Of a stretch of DNA of 64,000 nt, positions 22,199 to 34,734 are shown one piece after another. Numbering within the stretch: the stretch's first letter is position 1; each line of letters starts with the position of its first letter. The stretch is taken from the NCBI GenBank assembly GCA_026182355.1, contig JAPFBL010000228.1:62001-126000 (forward strand), given 5' to 3'. Position numbers and translations under genes: made by a program. The stretch is from Hermatobates lingyangjiaoensis (lineage: Eukaryota > Arthropoda > Insecta > Hemiptera > Hermatobatidae). The notes under the pieces were generated by a model. It did no database searches, had not been told where the DNA came from, and was given only the letters and a program-made list of their open reading frames with translations.

Positions 22199-22330
22199 TT
22201 AACCCATTACATCCCACTGTCCTCATTTGAGGACAGTCTATAAAAGCACAAACCCCTTTTAAATGCCTGTATTTTGGATAGTTTGACAGATCTGCATCAT
22301 TAACTGACAATTCTAGTTTGTTAGATCAAC
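22199..22330 (+). mobile_element. Possible piggyBac-type terminus
   Basis: Begins TTAACCCATTACATCCCACT, followed by the 22-nt perfect palindrome from ACTGTCCTCA to TGAGGACAGT. TTAA is the piggyBac target. A related stretch in the opposite orientation lies at 25640-25760, and GTCCTCAAACGAGGACAGTG recurs at about 22545. No transposase and no paired end were established, so the class is tentative. Confidence 0.45.
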
Positions 22331-23404
22331 ATTGATATTAATGAAAACAACCTTTAGGAGGTATATTATTTTAGTAACAAAAATGCCTAGAATATACAAG
22401 ACAAATCAACATTATTTTCATATCTAGTTTACTGCATATTGAGGACTGAAATATAGTAATCTTTATACTGTAAAAAATGATGTGAAATCTATTATGTAAC
22501 CCGTTCGTTGACGAATATATATATATATATGGTCCAAAATAATATGTCCTCAAACGAGGACAGTGAGGATGCTATGGTATCCATGCTACCACAAGCGCTG
22601 TGTTCAGACTTGTGCACTTACGCACAGCTATCAAACATTCCAAGCTTTGATGGTGTTGCAGTTGTGATTATTCATTCGCAGAGTGAAGTTACAGTAAAGT
22701 AAAGCTCGATATATATATATAATTCTTGCACTGTTTTGTAAAATTGTATAAAGTATAACTACTTGGTTTCTTTTTCTCAGCAATAAAAACGTAAATAAAC
22801 CATTAAGAGGTATGTTATTTGAGTTACAAAAATGCCTAAAATGTACAAGAAAAATAAACATTTCATTTCTATCCTTCGTTTACTGCATAGAGAAGGTATT
22901 GAAAAAAAAATACTTATATGTTTGACAAATTAATATAATTTGTATAAATTTATATACAAATATATTATTATATAATATATTTATATAAAGCCCGTCATCC
23001 TCTCAGAATCATTTATTTAGAATTTAAATGTTGCGCAGTGCCAGCATATACAGACATAAAGCACAACTGGAGGAAGGCATGTATCAAGATTAGCGGGCTC
23101 CTGATTCAGACCTTTGGAAGGCAATGCTTTGGCGAGGACTCATTACACTTAATTCTTGGCAGGCAGCAAGGGTGCTTGAAAAGGTTCAACTCGATCAATG
23201 CCTCATTTCATGCTCACTACTTTTCCAACAAACTGATTTTCAACTCTTTTTTTTTTTTAAATAACATCGATCATTTAAAATAATTTAACTCGAAATTGGT
23301 TTTGAATAATCCTTTTGATTCTTTTAAGTTATAACAATTAAACTTAAAAACACTTTTTCCCATTAAATCACCCAAGGTTTTTTTTTACAATGTTTATAGA
23401 GGTT

Positions 23405-23520
23405 TGAGAGACCGACTAAGTCATCCCTCTGATGCTGAGTCCTCGAGGGATTATTACATCTCCCGTTGATTCTACACTGGGAGTACTAAATAATTTTCTC
23501 TAATTCTAATATAGTCCAAT
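23405..23520 (-). mobile_element. SINE 3' fragment with extended tail
   Basis: Reverse complement of 50965-51062: GAGAGACCGACTAAGTCA, TCCTCGAGG, GTTGATTCTACACTGGGAGT. Shows that one SINE subfamily carries an extra 3' domain. Confidence 0.6.
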
Positions 23521-23955
23521 CAGTTATTATGTGGTATTTACTCATTGTAGGGTAAAAAGTTAATGAAATGGTCTCCACATATAAAAATTTAATCGTTAAA
23601 CAACGCGTTTCGAACACGCAGTGTTCTTCTTCAGGCATTAACTAAAAATTACAATATCATCAGATAGTTATCTATAGTACAAAATAACAGATGTACCTCT
23701 ATACCCTCACCCACTTCCATCCTATTCCCAGTCAGTGGTACCACAGACATTCACCCGTAGGTTCGTATTCTCTTCCTCATTTTATTTTATAGTATTTTTA
23801 TTTTGTACTAGATTTACTTTGTACTATAGATAACTCTGATTATATTGTATTTTTTAGTTAATGCCTGAGTAAGAACACTACGTGTTCGAAACGCGTTGTT
23901 TATGCGATTAAATTTTTATATGTTGAGACCATTTCATTAGCTTTTTACTCTACAA
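23520..23955. mobile_element. PLE-G inverted pair
   Basis: The left arm is minus-strand with the motif at 23602-23634 (CTGAAGA core, GAAC/GTTC, GAAACGCGTT). The right arm is plus-strand with the motif at 23865-23897 (core CTGAGTA, with the conserved G changed). The two arms share the outer tails (TTTTTACCCTACAATGAGTA-like) and surround about 230 bp of family sequence. Confidence 0.7.
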
Positions 23956-23957
23956 TG

Positions 23958-24182
23958 ACTCAATAATTTTGCCTAACTCAAGTATATTTAGAGTGGGGAT
24001 CTTTAACGAGTACCTGACATCATACAGGCTCGAGGCAGACGGTTTAACGTCCTCCTCGGGGGACGACGTGCTCAGATTATTCACCTCTCATGTGAATAAA
24101 TCGAGGGCCACAGTGGGTATTGAACCTAGGACCTACCAGTACTGAAGCGAGCACGTCAACCACTGAGCTATCCTGGCCCCCC
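23958..24182 (-). mobile_element. tRNA-derived SINE, nearly complete
   Basis: Reads as a full head-to-body unit on the minus strand. The B-box-like GGTTCAATACCCACTG and A-box-like CTCAGTGGTTGACGTGC follow a GGGGCCAGGATAG start. The body then gives CGTCCCCCGAGGAGGACG, GATGTCAGGTACTCG and TTGAGTTAGGCAAAATT. It abuts a PLE-G arm. The overlapping 66-residue frame is not a gene. Confidence 0.75.
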
Positions 24183-24718
24183 TCACCAAAGTTAAGCAAG
24201 TTACTAATTGGATGGGTGATATCACAAGCCCATGACACCCCTATTACTATGACTATACTAGGGTGAAATGCTACCAAGTCATAAATGAGCCTTATTTATC
24301 TCCCTTACATAGTACAAAATATAAAGCGCATGAGTGGTTGTCGAATGAAAAAAATTGACAGAATTTATAGAACAAAGAATTTAATACATTTGTCGTAATT
24401 TTTTTGAAATTTCATATCAGAGTAAATATAACACTATAACAGATACACAAAACTAATGAATTTCCTTATTCTGTTAAAACTTGAAGAAACACGAATGAAA
24501 ACAATGCCATGAATATTTTAAACCCCCTCTTAATTCACGACCTTCTGACTTATGCATTCCATCCTTCATCGGGTTCACTATAGAGCATGAGGAATTATGA
24601 ATGATTCTTTCTTGAAAGCAGGGAGTTTTCACCTTTCTCCGGTATATTATTTATAAAATCCCACTCCCATTATCAATGAGTAGGGAATATCCAAAATTAA
24701 TATATATATATATATATA

Positions 24719-24970
24719 GTTCAATATAGACAAAGAAACATAGAGAAATCAAAAAAACACAATTACAGTCTCTAATTTTCGGTTGGAGACCAACCAACGT
24801 CTCTGAACCAGTGCGCTTGGTTTCCCTCTCTTATCTCTCCTGAAGACGGTTCAAACCGAAAATTAGAGACTGTAAGTGTGTTCTTTTGATTTCTCTATGT
24901 TTCTCTATATTGAACTATTTTTGTCCGTTTTGGATCGTATTTCCAACGAAAAAGTATATATATATATATA
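24719..24970. mobile_element. PLE-B inverted pair
   Basis: The left, minus-strand arm stops inside the hammerhead (24771-24785). The right, plus-strand arm carries the motif 24840-24865: CTGAAGA + C + GGTTCAAACC + GAA + AATT + A, with TCTC before and GAGA after it pairing as helix I. Both arms end at (TA)n arrays. Confidence 0.8.
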
Positions 24971-24974
24971 ATAA

Positions 24975-27890
24975 AAAAAAAATTAAATATGCTAATTGAT
25001 ACAGAACTTTTTAAGTTTAGATAAACAGTTAAAGAAATGTTTGGGTAAAATATGAATTGTTAATAACGATGATAAAGAGATGTTGACACAAGAATCTGCT
25101 AATCTCCTAAACTTGAAACTATATTATTTTGCAAAGATTTCTTATAATAATATTTATGTTTCCGCCAGGGATCAAAGTTGTGGGAAAAGTTGATTAACTA
25201 ACTGTATCCCAAGGATTTGATTTCGCAAATTTCATAGAATTTCTTTCACAGGTTCTTAATTATTTATTTTTACATTTAATTGCAGCATGTCCCACATTGT
25301 GGGACATACATTAATTATACACTTTGTACAATAATTCTTAATTTTACAATATAAAAACAATTTTTTTTTAAAATAAACATTTTGTCGTATTAAGTCAAAA
25401 GTATCAGAATAATAATTCTAGTTCCTTTAATAATAATTCAACGGTGGTTAATATAGGAATTCAAAACATGACGAACTTGCATTTTAACGTTTATTTAAGA
25501 AAACTTATATCACTTTATAGGCATATAGAAATGTACTGATACATATAGATAAAAACAAAATAAAATTTTATCAGGACTCAGTCCGTTTTTAAGGTTCAAA
25601 TTAAACTCTCATTGCTAACAGTTCGGTTTTTACTAGAATGCCAGTAAATGATATAGATCTGTTAAAATATCCAAAACACAGGGATTTAAAAGGTATTTGT
25701 GCTTTTATAGACTGTCCTCAAATGAGGACAGTGGGATATTATAATGGATTGATATTGTAACAGTAGATTTAAATGATTTTTAAGTTGAGTTTATAATATG
25801 TGAAATATTGGATTTAAAATTGGAATGAAATGCGAAGACTGAGGACGACGGGCTGAAAGAGTATTTCAATTATGAGAATCCCATTGTGACCTATTAAACG
25901 GGGACTTATCCATCACATTGACACCCGTCTCGACAGCAACACTCTGTACTAACAAGGAAATTTACTGCCCTAAACACTCAACCAGTCAGGAAAAAAAACC
26001 TCAGTTAAAGAGTTTCATATAGAGAAAAACGCTTATTGAATAAGAAATTACTACTGTTATGTTGAGAAAACTATTTTTAAATAAATTAATACATCATTTC
26101 AACTATCTATGTTTTATTTGAGCTCCCATATAAACTGGCAAAGAAATCACAGGCATACTTCATCCAACGTTGTTATTTGGGACCTGGAGAGACGATTTAA
26201 GTCGAAAAACGACTTAAGTGGAATTTGCTGGCCTCTAGGCTAAGCCGAATATAACTTTCCTAATTGTATACAATATTTTATTCATATATGAAATTTTCAA
26301 TAATATAAGGCTAATAATAATCTATTGTAAGAAGAAATAAATTTTACTTTTAATAATGCATAGTGCGGAACTCAGATTTGATGTGAGCTAGAATCCTGAC
26401 CTTGTTATGTATAGTTGTCGATACAGTTGTCCGATTCATCCTAAAAGATCACGCTGTTTGTTATCTCCCACTTTCTCACAATTTTTTTTTGGCGTTTAGC
26501 TTGACGCTAAGCACTTGTACTTTGAAGTTTCTTCGATGTCATACAGGTAAAGTACAAGGTCACAAATGAATGAGATTGCGGGGGTAATCAGACGCAATCA
26601 ACTAATCAAATTAAAACAACAGCACTTGCGCGGGAATGACTGCTGGCGACATTGAAACTACTCAAGGATATTATAATGTTGAATTATGAATGAATGTAAA
26701 AAAAGTTAAAATAAGTATTTTGTATTGTTAATGAAAGAAGTATTGTGTACAATTTGACGATGATGCATGTAACACACAGTGGAACATGCTCAAATAGAAT
26801 ACAAAAAAAAAAAGTACTGCAGGAATTTTAATAATATTAATATATACTTTTATTCCTATTTACTGTACATTAACATTATTTCATGATATTTTATTTTTAT
26901 TTATAGTTCAGTAATATGATTTTTTTCATGTGATTATTACAGTTTTCACCAATATAATCACACCACAAATCACAATCACAATTAGTGATTATGATTCCAA
27001 TATTTGTAGCAGACAAACATAAAATTGAATATCTTACATAAACTTCATTTTTAATTTTTTTTTTTATTTATATTCGTATTGTGTATATTTTTTTTGAAAA
27101 CTGACGTATAGTCGAGATTGACATAACACGAAACTACGTAGGTATGCCTGTAATAGCATCTATAATATTTATTTAAATTTGAAAGTCTGGGAAGGCTTTG
27201 ACTGGAGGTAAATAATATATATTATCAAGCGGCTAAATTTAAATTATTTTTTTTTTATCTATTGAAACTTCATACCAAAAGCATAATCTTTTACAATACA
27301 TAAAAAAAAGTTCTATTATACAGTAATTGTGCATTGTCTGGATATTGATTGCCTCTTAAAAATATTGTTTCGAGAAGAATGGCTTTACGATGTCGTAAAA
27401 GAAATACTGGGTATTGACCCACAAGCGAAACTCATCCGAAAAGAGTTTCTTAACACATTTTAGATAAAATAGTACTTTGTTTATAAAATCATTTACAACT
27501 ATATGACTCATTTCTTCTAAATATACTTAGACTGTGTATACTATAAGGCTGCGACACACACGTAAAATAATAATAATTAATTTGTCAGGATCTTTTTTTT
27601 ACTTAAAAAAATGTTAAGCAACAATTCACGTACGCTTTTACAATGCTATACAACGCATTTCGTGTAGATCGAAATTAAAATTAAGCTATGAAAAAAAAAG
27701 CTATATTTATTAATACTAATATGTAAAAGGTTTCTGAATTTACTGTTATATGTATGATTCAAAAAAAAATCTTTTAACAATTTCTGTTACTAACATAAAT
27801 ATCTTATTTTCACCAATGGAATGAAGTGGAAGTTATGAAACATTGTCAAATCTTTAAGGGAACAAAAATGATATTGGGGAAAGTATTATG
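24975..27890. other. Long AT-rich stretch without recognised gene
   Basis: About 2.9 kb. A PLE-F 5' fragment at 25560-25650 and a possible piggyBac terminus at 25640-25760 (inverse of 22199-22330) are the only family matches. A small hairpin (TTAAGTCG with CGACTTAA) is at 26193-26213. No coding frame above background. Confidence 0.4.
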
Positions 27891-27894
27891 TCTA

Positions 27895-28060
27895 CACACA
27901 AAAAAGTTTATTATAAAAACTAACAACGCGTTTCAAACACTTGGTGTTCTTCTTCAGGTTACATCTGCTCTGCTGGGGTGATTATTCAGTGTATAAAAAA
28001 TAAACTGTTTTTGTGTGGAAGCATAATACTTTTCCCAATATGAGTAAATACTATACTATT
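27895..28060 (-). mobile_element. PLE-G 3' end
   Basis: Motif 27925-27957 on the minus strand: CTGAAGA + A + GAACAC...GTGTTT + GAA + ACGCGT + T (one wobble pair in helix II). Flanked by GTCTACACAC- and GAGTAAATAC-type tail words. Confidence 0.65.
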
Positions 28061-28929
28061 GCACAATTAATGAACAAAAATTAATATTGAATTATTGAGC
28101 AATGTTATATGGAATAGTTTCTGGGTTACTGACCAAATGTTAAAATGTAAAATAAAATAATCGAACCGATTGGGGTAAAAAAATAGTTTAATGCAGGTAC
28201 ATCTCGGCCTCCTTCGTTTTGAGTTAAGTGGATCTCGATTATACGTTTGTTTAAAAAAAAATACATGAAAAAATAAAAATGAAGATAATGTTAGATATTC
28301 AACTTTATGTTTGTCTGCAAAACTAGAGTCATAATATCACTAGAAAACCATTATAATCACATGAAATCGTATTACTGTACCATCATAACAGAAATAACTC
28401 ATCATAATTAAAACTCATAACAGAATCAGCTGCTGATGATTACGTTTCACATCCGCGCTGTAAACAGTCAGGGGAAATTACAATTTTTTTTTTCCTAGCC
28501 TTATATATTAAAATTAATACCATTTTCTGCATTTATGTTTAAATATGTTATTATTTCTGTATTTATGTTTAACTTCAAAGATGATTTTTATTCTATGCCA
28601 TAGCAACCATATTCATAAACAAAAGCATTAGCGATGTACGGTAAACATCAAATTATAGGCTATTCATAATCTTTCTTTCCCTATTATGTGGAATTAAAAC
28701 TAAAATTTATTTGTTTGTAAGCTTACAATAGATTCTTATTAGCCTTCTATTATTGGAAATTGCATTCATGAATAAAATATTGTACAGAACTACGAAAGGT
28801 TATTTTTGGATTAACCTAGGCTAGGCTAGAGACGAACTGAGACTTAAGTTGCCTCTCCTGGTTGGCTCATCTTGGTTGAGACATAGTTGTAATTATAAAT
28901 ATGTATGCAAAATTCATTAACTGTCCAAT

Positions 28930-29095
28930 CTGTTATAATGTGGTATTTACTCATACTGGGGAATGTATTATGTCTCCACATAAAAAAAAACGAACAACTC
29001 GTTTCGAACACTTTATGTTATTACAACATTTCCATTCATAAAATTCTAATGTAGTGCAATCAGTTATTATGTGGTATTTACCCTACATTCATAAA
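28930..29095 (-). mobile_element. PLE-G tail fragments
   Basis: TTATAATGTGGTATTTACTC at about 28932 and TTATTATGTGGTATTTACCC at 29061, with CAACTCGTTTCGAACAC between. The motif is truncated after GAAC. Confidence 0.5.
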
Positions 29096-30104
29096 ATGTT
29101 TTACTGCGAAAATATCCGCATTTTTGGCTTCATATACATTTGTGAGCAAAGCTTTTCATGTATGAAAATAAACAAAAATAAAAACAGATGTTCTATAAGA
29201 GACCAAAATGTGCAGGCAACGATGAGAATCTGAACAAACAATCCTCCCTCCAGACTTCAAAAGAATAGTTAAGAACCCTCATAGCAGGTATTTCTCTCAT
29301 TGAATAGTAAAATTATATTTATAATTTTCTGAATAAAGCCGTAGCAACTTGATTTTTTTTAGCTGTTTTTATTCAATTTAATACTTTTTATTACATTTTT
29401 CAATCATTAAATTTATTTTTATTAAGGGATGATATCAATGCAGCAGCCCTCCAGTCAAAATAATTGCCCACCCCTGCTGTACTATATTAACGCAATACAC
29501 GAATATATCAAAGCCGGTTAGAGAAAAGTAGGTCAAATATAGATTGATTTTAAGTTTTATCCAGGCAGACTGAAAATGAAGTCGACAATTATTTATTATA
29601 GCTTTTGAAGGTAAAAACAAAAGTAATAGCATGTCAGAATATTAGAAGTGATAACGGACACAAATGACTTTAGTTTATTTTATACAGAAAGGTTGAACTT
29701 AATGAACTTATCATGAAATGTAGGGCAACAACAAAAATAAATTATAACAGCATTCGACCTCATATCTCATTAGAGAAATGTCAAATGGAATCATTAATAA
29801 GACTAAACAAATGTCTTCTCAAGGAATAATCTTACAGGATGAACAGCTAAATGGCTCCTTGTATCTTCAATCATGCTTTATTTTGTATCGCTTTTCTCAA
29901 CTGTATTTTCAGCCAATTGATGTAAATTGGCTGATTGGCTCATTAGTTAAAAATAAATATAAATTGAAATCTAAAAGCACAAGTATATGCATAAACTTCT
30001 AAGTGACGACAAGATTTCAGATATGATACTCTTCTGTCCAAATAGTCTTATTTATAGTGAAATATTATTACTTATAGTAAAATGTTTATATATATATATA
30101 TATA

Positions 30105-30170
30105 TATATTTGTGTAATTTGGGAGCAGCTTTTCGTTGATACATATTTCAATAAATACTTTTTGAACCCT
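30105..30170 (-). pseudogene. PLE N-terminal fragment abutting TA array
   Basis: Minus strand: CTGCTCCCAAATTACACAAAT matches the CLxEGLLPxYT coding motif seen at 31088 and 57447, with altered codons. It ends at the (TA)n array 30089-30110. Confidence 0.4.
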
Positions 30171-30174
30171 TTTC

Positions 30175-30357
30175 TCGTTCTTTTATTAATATAAAAGAAA
30201 TAAGTAAGCAGATCAAGACTCCTCCAATTTTAGGAACATTAAATTCAGACAGGGATGCCAGCAATCCTGAAGACTTCAATCAACCAGGTTAACTTGTTAT
30301 TATATTTTTTGGTGTTGTTTCATTTAGCTCTCTGATGATGTTGTAACGAAAGGCCTT
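30175..30357 (+). pseudogene. PLE-J C-terminus with downstream hammerhead-like motif
   Basis: 30192-30295 reads IKEISKQIKTPPILGTLNSD and ends NQPG-stop. The same C-terminus is on the minus strand near 61489-61590, so this is a second copy of the large PLE, truncated 5' before the GIY-YIG core. The motif at 30332-30357 follows the stop by 36 nt: CTGATGA + T + GTT-GT-AAC + GAA + AGGCCT + T. AGC and ACAGC flanks can pair with one mismatch. This copy keeps the stop that the 61-kb copy has lost. Confidence 0.8.
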
Positions 30358-30359
30358 AC

Positions 30360-30560
30360 AGCATTTTAACTGAACCGTCTTCAGGAGAGATAAGAGAGGG
30401 AAACCAAGCGCACTGGATCAGAGACGGTTGGAGACCCAACCGTCAGAGACGGTCTCCAACCGTCTCTGATCCAGTGCGCTTGGTTTCCCTCTCTTATTTC
30501 TCCTGAAGACGGTTAAAACCGAAAATTAGAGACTGTAAGTGTGTTCTTCTGATTTCTTTA
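30360..30560. mobile_element. PLE-B inverted pair, head to head
   Basis: Arms about 30366-30433 (minus) and 30446-30515 (plus) are near-perfect reverse complements, joined by a 12-nt centre. The plus arm motif 30503-30528 is intact: CTGAAGA + C + GGTT..AACC + GAA + AATT + A. The minus arm is truncated inside helix II. The left boundary falls directly after the PLE-J motif, so this may be an insertion into PLE-J. Confidence 0.8.
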
Positions 30561-30589
30561 TATATGTATATATATATATACGATTAAAA

Positions 30590-30720
30590 TAAGCAGTGAC
30601 ACATAAACAGAAACACAACAAAGACTCACTTTTCAATATTTCGACCGTAATGGCGGTCGTCCTCAGGAGAAGAAGTGAATTGACGGAGGGACGATAGTCA
30701 ACTGAAGAACTCACTGGGTG
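30590..30720 (-). mobile_element. PLE-C 3' end
   Basis: Motif 30635-30665: CTGAGGA + C + GACCGCC...GGTC + GAA + ATAT + T. The tail contains GTGAGTCTTTGTTGTGTTTC and reaches the (TA)n at about 30570. Confidence 0.65.
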
Positions 30721-30780
30721 AGGGCTAAAGCAGTGCTGCCGCAAAGGAGACAAATAAAAAAGGAACTAGGAAGTCGAGAG

Positions 30781-30955
30781 CAAAAATAAAAAAAAAAATA
30801 AAAAAAAATAAAAAAGTTTTTGAAAGGTAGAAAAAGGTTAAGAAAAGAAAAAATAAAGAAAATATATAGAACAATTAAAAAAAAATAAAAAAAATAAATA
30901 AATAAATAAAAAATATTAAAAAAAATAAATAAATAAATAAAAAACTAACGATTTA
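30781..30955 (+). repeat. A-rich AAATAA low-complexity tract
   Basis: Irregular runs of A with AAATAA units. No other content. Confidence 0.7.
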
Positions 30956-31059
30956 AATTCAAGCCAGGTTTCGAGCGTGCCCCCAGGAGCCAAATGTGGG
31001 CTTCCTCAGAAGCTTTTAAAGTAACTTGTCTGTTATCACTGGGGACTTGTTTAAGAACT

Positions 31060-31087
<28 letters not shown>

Positions 31088-31090
<3 letters not shown>

Positions 31091-31231
31091 TATTTGTGTA
31101 TTTTGGGAGCAGACCTTCAATCAAACATGTTTTATTAAAAATTATGCCAATTTTAACTTTCATAGTCAGAAAACTTAAAAAATTAACCCGGAAAAGAACA
31201 AAAGTTAAAATTGGCATAATTTTACTAAAAT
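31088..31231. pseudogene. PLE N-terminal coding fragments, inverted pair
   Basis: On the minus strand 31088-31150 reads KIGIIFNKTCLIEGLLPKYT and runs into the (TA)n at 31060-31091. On the plus strand 31152-31231 reads RKLKKLTRKRTKVKIGII and also stops at a (TA)n. The shared VKIGII shows these are the same protein region facing opposite ways. The motif is the N-terminal segment of PLE proteins, upstream of the reverse transcriptase. Confidence 0.6.
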
Positions 31232-31259
31232 ATATATATATATCGGATTTAACATAAGT

Positions 31260-32995
31260 AGATAATAAATGAATAAAAGTTACGAAAAAATCAAAAGTAC
31301 AATATCACTAAATCACAGTCCTCAAATTTCTAAAGGATTATAAAAGAATATCCCACTTGTTTTTAAAAAAAATAATTATTATTAAATGATAAAAATATAA
31401 AATATTAAATAATTATAAAATATTGATGAAATGTTTTACGGAGTGTAAGGTGACTATATTGGACGGAGTTAACTACTGACCCTGTGAGCTGTGGCAGCTG
31501 GTTTTGGTTCTGAGACGCAAATCGAGCCGGCTTTCACAGTTTATCGTATATAACACGGATGCTATTCGCTAAATCGACGTCTTTTGTAATATTTCAACAG
31601 TGCCAGAAACTGTAAAGAATGTTCCACACCAGCGAGCTCGAAGGGATTCTCTCCCATCATTTCTCTCGATGCGAATCGGTAATTTACATTATTTTCCTTC
31701 CAAGGCAATTTACTCCAGGCCAAAATCAAATATAAAGCTACTACGAGCTATGCTCAGAATCTACAAATCGGCTAATATTAGCTTTCTAATATAAACGACT
31801 AATACTAAACAATATAAAACAATCAATAGTGAATACTTAAAACACTCTAATAAGGCAGCAACTTTCCACGGAAAGATTTTATTTAAAAGGTAAAAAGAAT
31901 CGTATTTGTCATTTTTCTGTTGTTTCCAGTAAGTTTTAGTTCTAAGCAATAAACTCCAATTTTAAATACACGATTTAGATGAGGAGGTATCAACTCATCA
32001 TATACATCCTGATGTCTTTACCTGAACTTCTTTCGAAAATACCTTTGACTTCTAACTGTAAACTAGTAAGAAGACGAAAACCTTAGCAAAAAAGTTATCA
32101 ATGCAGAAGCTGCTGCTAACTTAACAGGATATATAAAGAATTCTCGACTTACGTTCATTCATTTTACGTTTTTTCGATTTTACGTTAAACAAATTTATAC
32201 AAAAAAGCCAAAAAATAAATTAAAATTTCAACATTATAAAAGAAGTATTCGTGGAAATGGGAACGAAGCCAGCAAAAGTAAAATACGAGGTAAGATGGTT
32301 TATTTCTTAATTTAATTTACCCCAACATTTGTCGCACTAACAATATGCATGTGCGAGTAGAAGGTTAACAAAAAAAAAAAAAAAAGTAAATGGATAAATT
32401 ACTTAAAATCAGAATATCAAATGAATATTCCTTGTTCAGAGAAACACGTCATTTTATAGAAGCTCTTCTATATGTGTAAAAATCAAATAAAAGAAAAACT
32501 AGAATAGTAGAAATGACCTTCTTATCGACATTTGACATTCTGGAGGAAGTAAATATAAAAAGCGGAGTCATAAAAAATAATTGAATGGTGTTTGGGAATA
32601 AGGATTCTACGGAGTTAGTTGAAATCCCTACTTACAATGCTATGTTTGATGCTTTGGGCAAAGTTATGAGAAAACGTCTCCCCGTAACCTACCGACTGAA
32701 TGTTTAAAGTCACCTTCAAACCATATAATTATGAATCATATTACTGATTGTACGAAAATATATGTTCAAGAAAAGAAAAGTTTTACAATACTATGGAAAT
32801 TGAATGAATGAATGTATATAACATTTTTTTTTTTGTTGAATTACATGATTATAAATCACAAAATTTTAACATTTGAAATCAAAATGAAGTTATTTATATT
32901 TTTACATGTAATGTACAGTTCACTAGAGCTATTCCCGGAGTATTTTATATTTAATATCCTTTCGCGAATCTCAAAAATCCGCATAATAATTGATA
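31260..32995. other. Region without recognised gene
   Basis: Frames at 31600-31794 and 32812-33213 have no recognisable domain; the second overlaps a PLE-A pair at its 3' end. A poly-A run is near 32370. Confidence 0.4.
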
Positions 32996-33007
32996 CAGTT
33001 TTAAAAC

Positions 33008-33220
33008 GTCATTTTATGATACTATATCAACGGCCAAACCACAGTAACAGATCAGAAAAAAGACTCTCTCTACCGAAACAAGTGGTTTCCGTCAGAGTCA
33101 AATCTCTGACTTTGGGATTCAACACTGACGAAGACTGCTTGTTACGGTTGAAAGATCTTTTTTTCTGGTTCTTACAGTGGTGGTTTGGCGTTGATTTCAC
33201 GTGTTTATTGTGACATCTTG
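33008..33220. mobile_element. PLE-A inverted pair
   Basis: Left minus-strand arm, diverged, with motif 33064-33095 (CTGACGG core, CCACTTG...). Right plus-strand arm with motif 33125-33159: CTGACGA + A + GACTG...CGGTT + GAA + AGATCT + T. It ends with the terminal TTTCACGTGTTTATTGTGAC hairpin, one change from the family form. Confidence 0.75.
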
Positions 33221-33739
33221 ATAATTATACTATTTATATACTAATATTTATATTCTCCCCAAATAAATATCCTAAATAGTCTTACTCATTAATACAGTCA
33301 TAATGTAATAATATATAGTCACGATAAATTACTACAGTCTGGAATCAATCAGCAGGAAGAAGAAACAAAAGCTCGTAACTGACTCTGTTCTATTTTAAAA
33401 TAACTTACCAATTAGGTTGAATGTAAACTTTTTTTTTTGCTTAACACTGATCTAAGAAATTAACGAAATTATGAAAAAAAATATTTTTGATAATAAAATC
33501 CGCGAGCGGTAAACTGCAAATGGGTGAGTATGGGGTATACTGTATATCTCATTTATTTCTTTCCTACTAACTTATACTGAGAAATACTACCACCCCAGCA
33601 AAGTATACAAAAACTAGAGACAGTCAGTGAAGCAGTGAAAAATAAAGGAGGCTAACAATCTTCACTATACTTATTATAAGGTATTGTTATCTTGAACACA
33701 ATTACTAAAAAACACTTTTTCTTCTTCTTTTCGGAATTT

Positions 33740-33925
33740 TGGTAACGGTGAATATATGGAATCACCTATTCACCAACGTTTCGTCTTTATTTTAAGACAT
33801 CCTCAGGGCTATAAACTAATGTCAATGACAAATTTCCATTGTTTTTGTTAGTTCATAGCCCTGAGGATGTCTTAAAATAAAGACGAATGCTTGGTGAAAA
33901 GGTGATTCCATATATTAACCCTGAA
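33740..33925. mobile_element. PLE-E inverted pair
   Basis: Arms 33741-33815 (minus) and 33852-33930 (plus) surround about 40 bp. Motif 33775-33806 (minus): CTGAGGA + T + GTCTT...AAGAC + GAA + ACGT + T, with GCC and GGT flanks pairing. The plus motif 33861-33892 is the same but with GAATGCTT in place of GAAACGTT. Confidence 0.75.
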
Positions 33926-33954
33926 CAAAATTCCGAGGAGAAGAAAAAAGTGTA

Positions 33955-34555
33955 TACTTATTATATACTGGGGTCAATGCATAAATCAAAGTCTCCACAC
34001 ATAAAAAAGAAGCTTTTTTATTCTACGCTATTCAAACATTTTGTGTCCAGTCATGTAAACTTTCAAATGAAGGATTAGATGACCGACCAGAGTCTAACGT
34101 TAAGAAGATGGGAAAGAAAGGTTCTCCGAAAGATATATGGTCCGGTATGGGAAGGAGGGGAGTGTGGAGAAAGAGAAGAAACGGAGAGCTGGAAGATTTC
34201 TTTGGAAGGCCCGACTTGGTAGCGGAGCTACGACGGGCACGTTTAAGGTGGCTAGATCATTTGGAAAGGATACCGGAGGATCCTTTTTTTAGTTAAAAAG
34301 ATCTAACGAGATAATCCGGGCGGTAGACGGTTGAGGGGGCGTCCTAGTCAAACATAGAAGGATGGGTGTGAGAAGGTGGAGGAGTTGGCCCAGGACCGAC
34401 AACTCTGGAGGGAAACTGTGCTGCAGGCCCAGGCTCTACCGGAGCTGTAGCACCGTGGATGATGATGATATGTGTGGAGACTTTTTTTCATCAATTTACC
34501 CCCAGTATGAGGAGAAACCACACAATTACGGATTGCACAACTAATGAGTACACTT
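33955..34555. mobile_element. PLE-G arms around a LINE fragment
   Basis: 33960-34050 (minus-like tail, GTCTCCACACATAAAA) and 34470-34555 (plus-like tail, TATGTGTGGAGAC to TTGCACAACTAATGAG) are inverted PLE-G tails. The RTE fragment lies between them. The hammerhead region is not intact. Confidence 0.5.
34098..34456 (+). pseudogene. RTE-like LINE, 3' end of the ORF
   Basis: Three frames together give RRWERKVLRKIYGPVW, then ELEDFFGRPDLVAELRRARL and RWLDHLERIPEDP, then GGRRLRGRPSQT and ELAQDRQLWRETVLQAQALP ending EL-stop. This is the C-terminal segment after the reverse transcriptase in RTE/CR1-type LINEs. At least two frameshifts and two stops break it. A GATGATGATGAT tail follows the stop, typical of RTE 3' ends. 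The RT and endonuclease domains are absent. Confidence 0.8.
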
Positions 34556-34734
34556 ATAGTGCAGTCAAGGCTTCATACTAAGTCCAAGTGTAAAGAAAAC
34601 AGTACTACTGGGATCCATGGCACATAATTAGCAGTCTATACCAAACGTATATACGTACACGATATCTACATACTTATAAAACTATGATGTTCGCGTATAA
34701 ATGTTTGCGCACGCTCTAAACTGAATAAAAAATC

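Noticed and set aside
23038..23283. 81-codon open frame (plus strand), possible exon
   Set aside because: Less biased composition than its neighbours, but no domain recognised and no clear splice sites. Left unannotated rather than guessed.
32812..33213. 133-codon open frame (plus strand)
   Set aside because: The C-terminal half is the inverted PLE-A pair and the N-terminal half is AT-rich with no domain.
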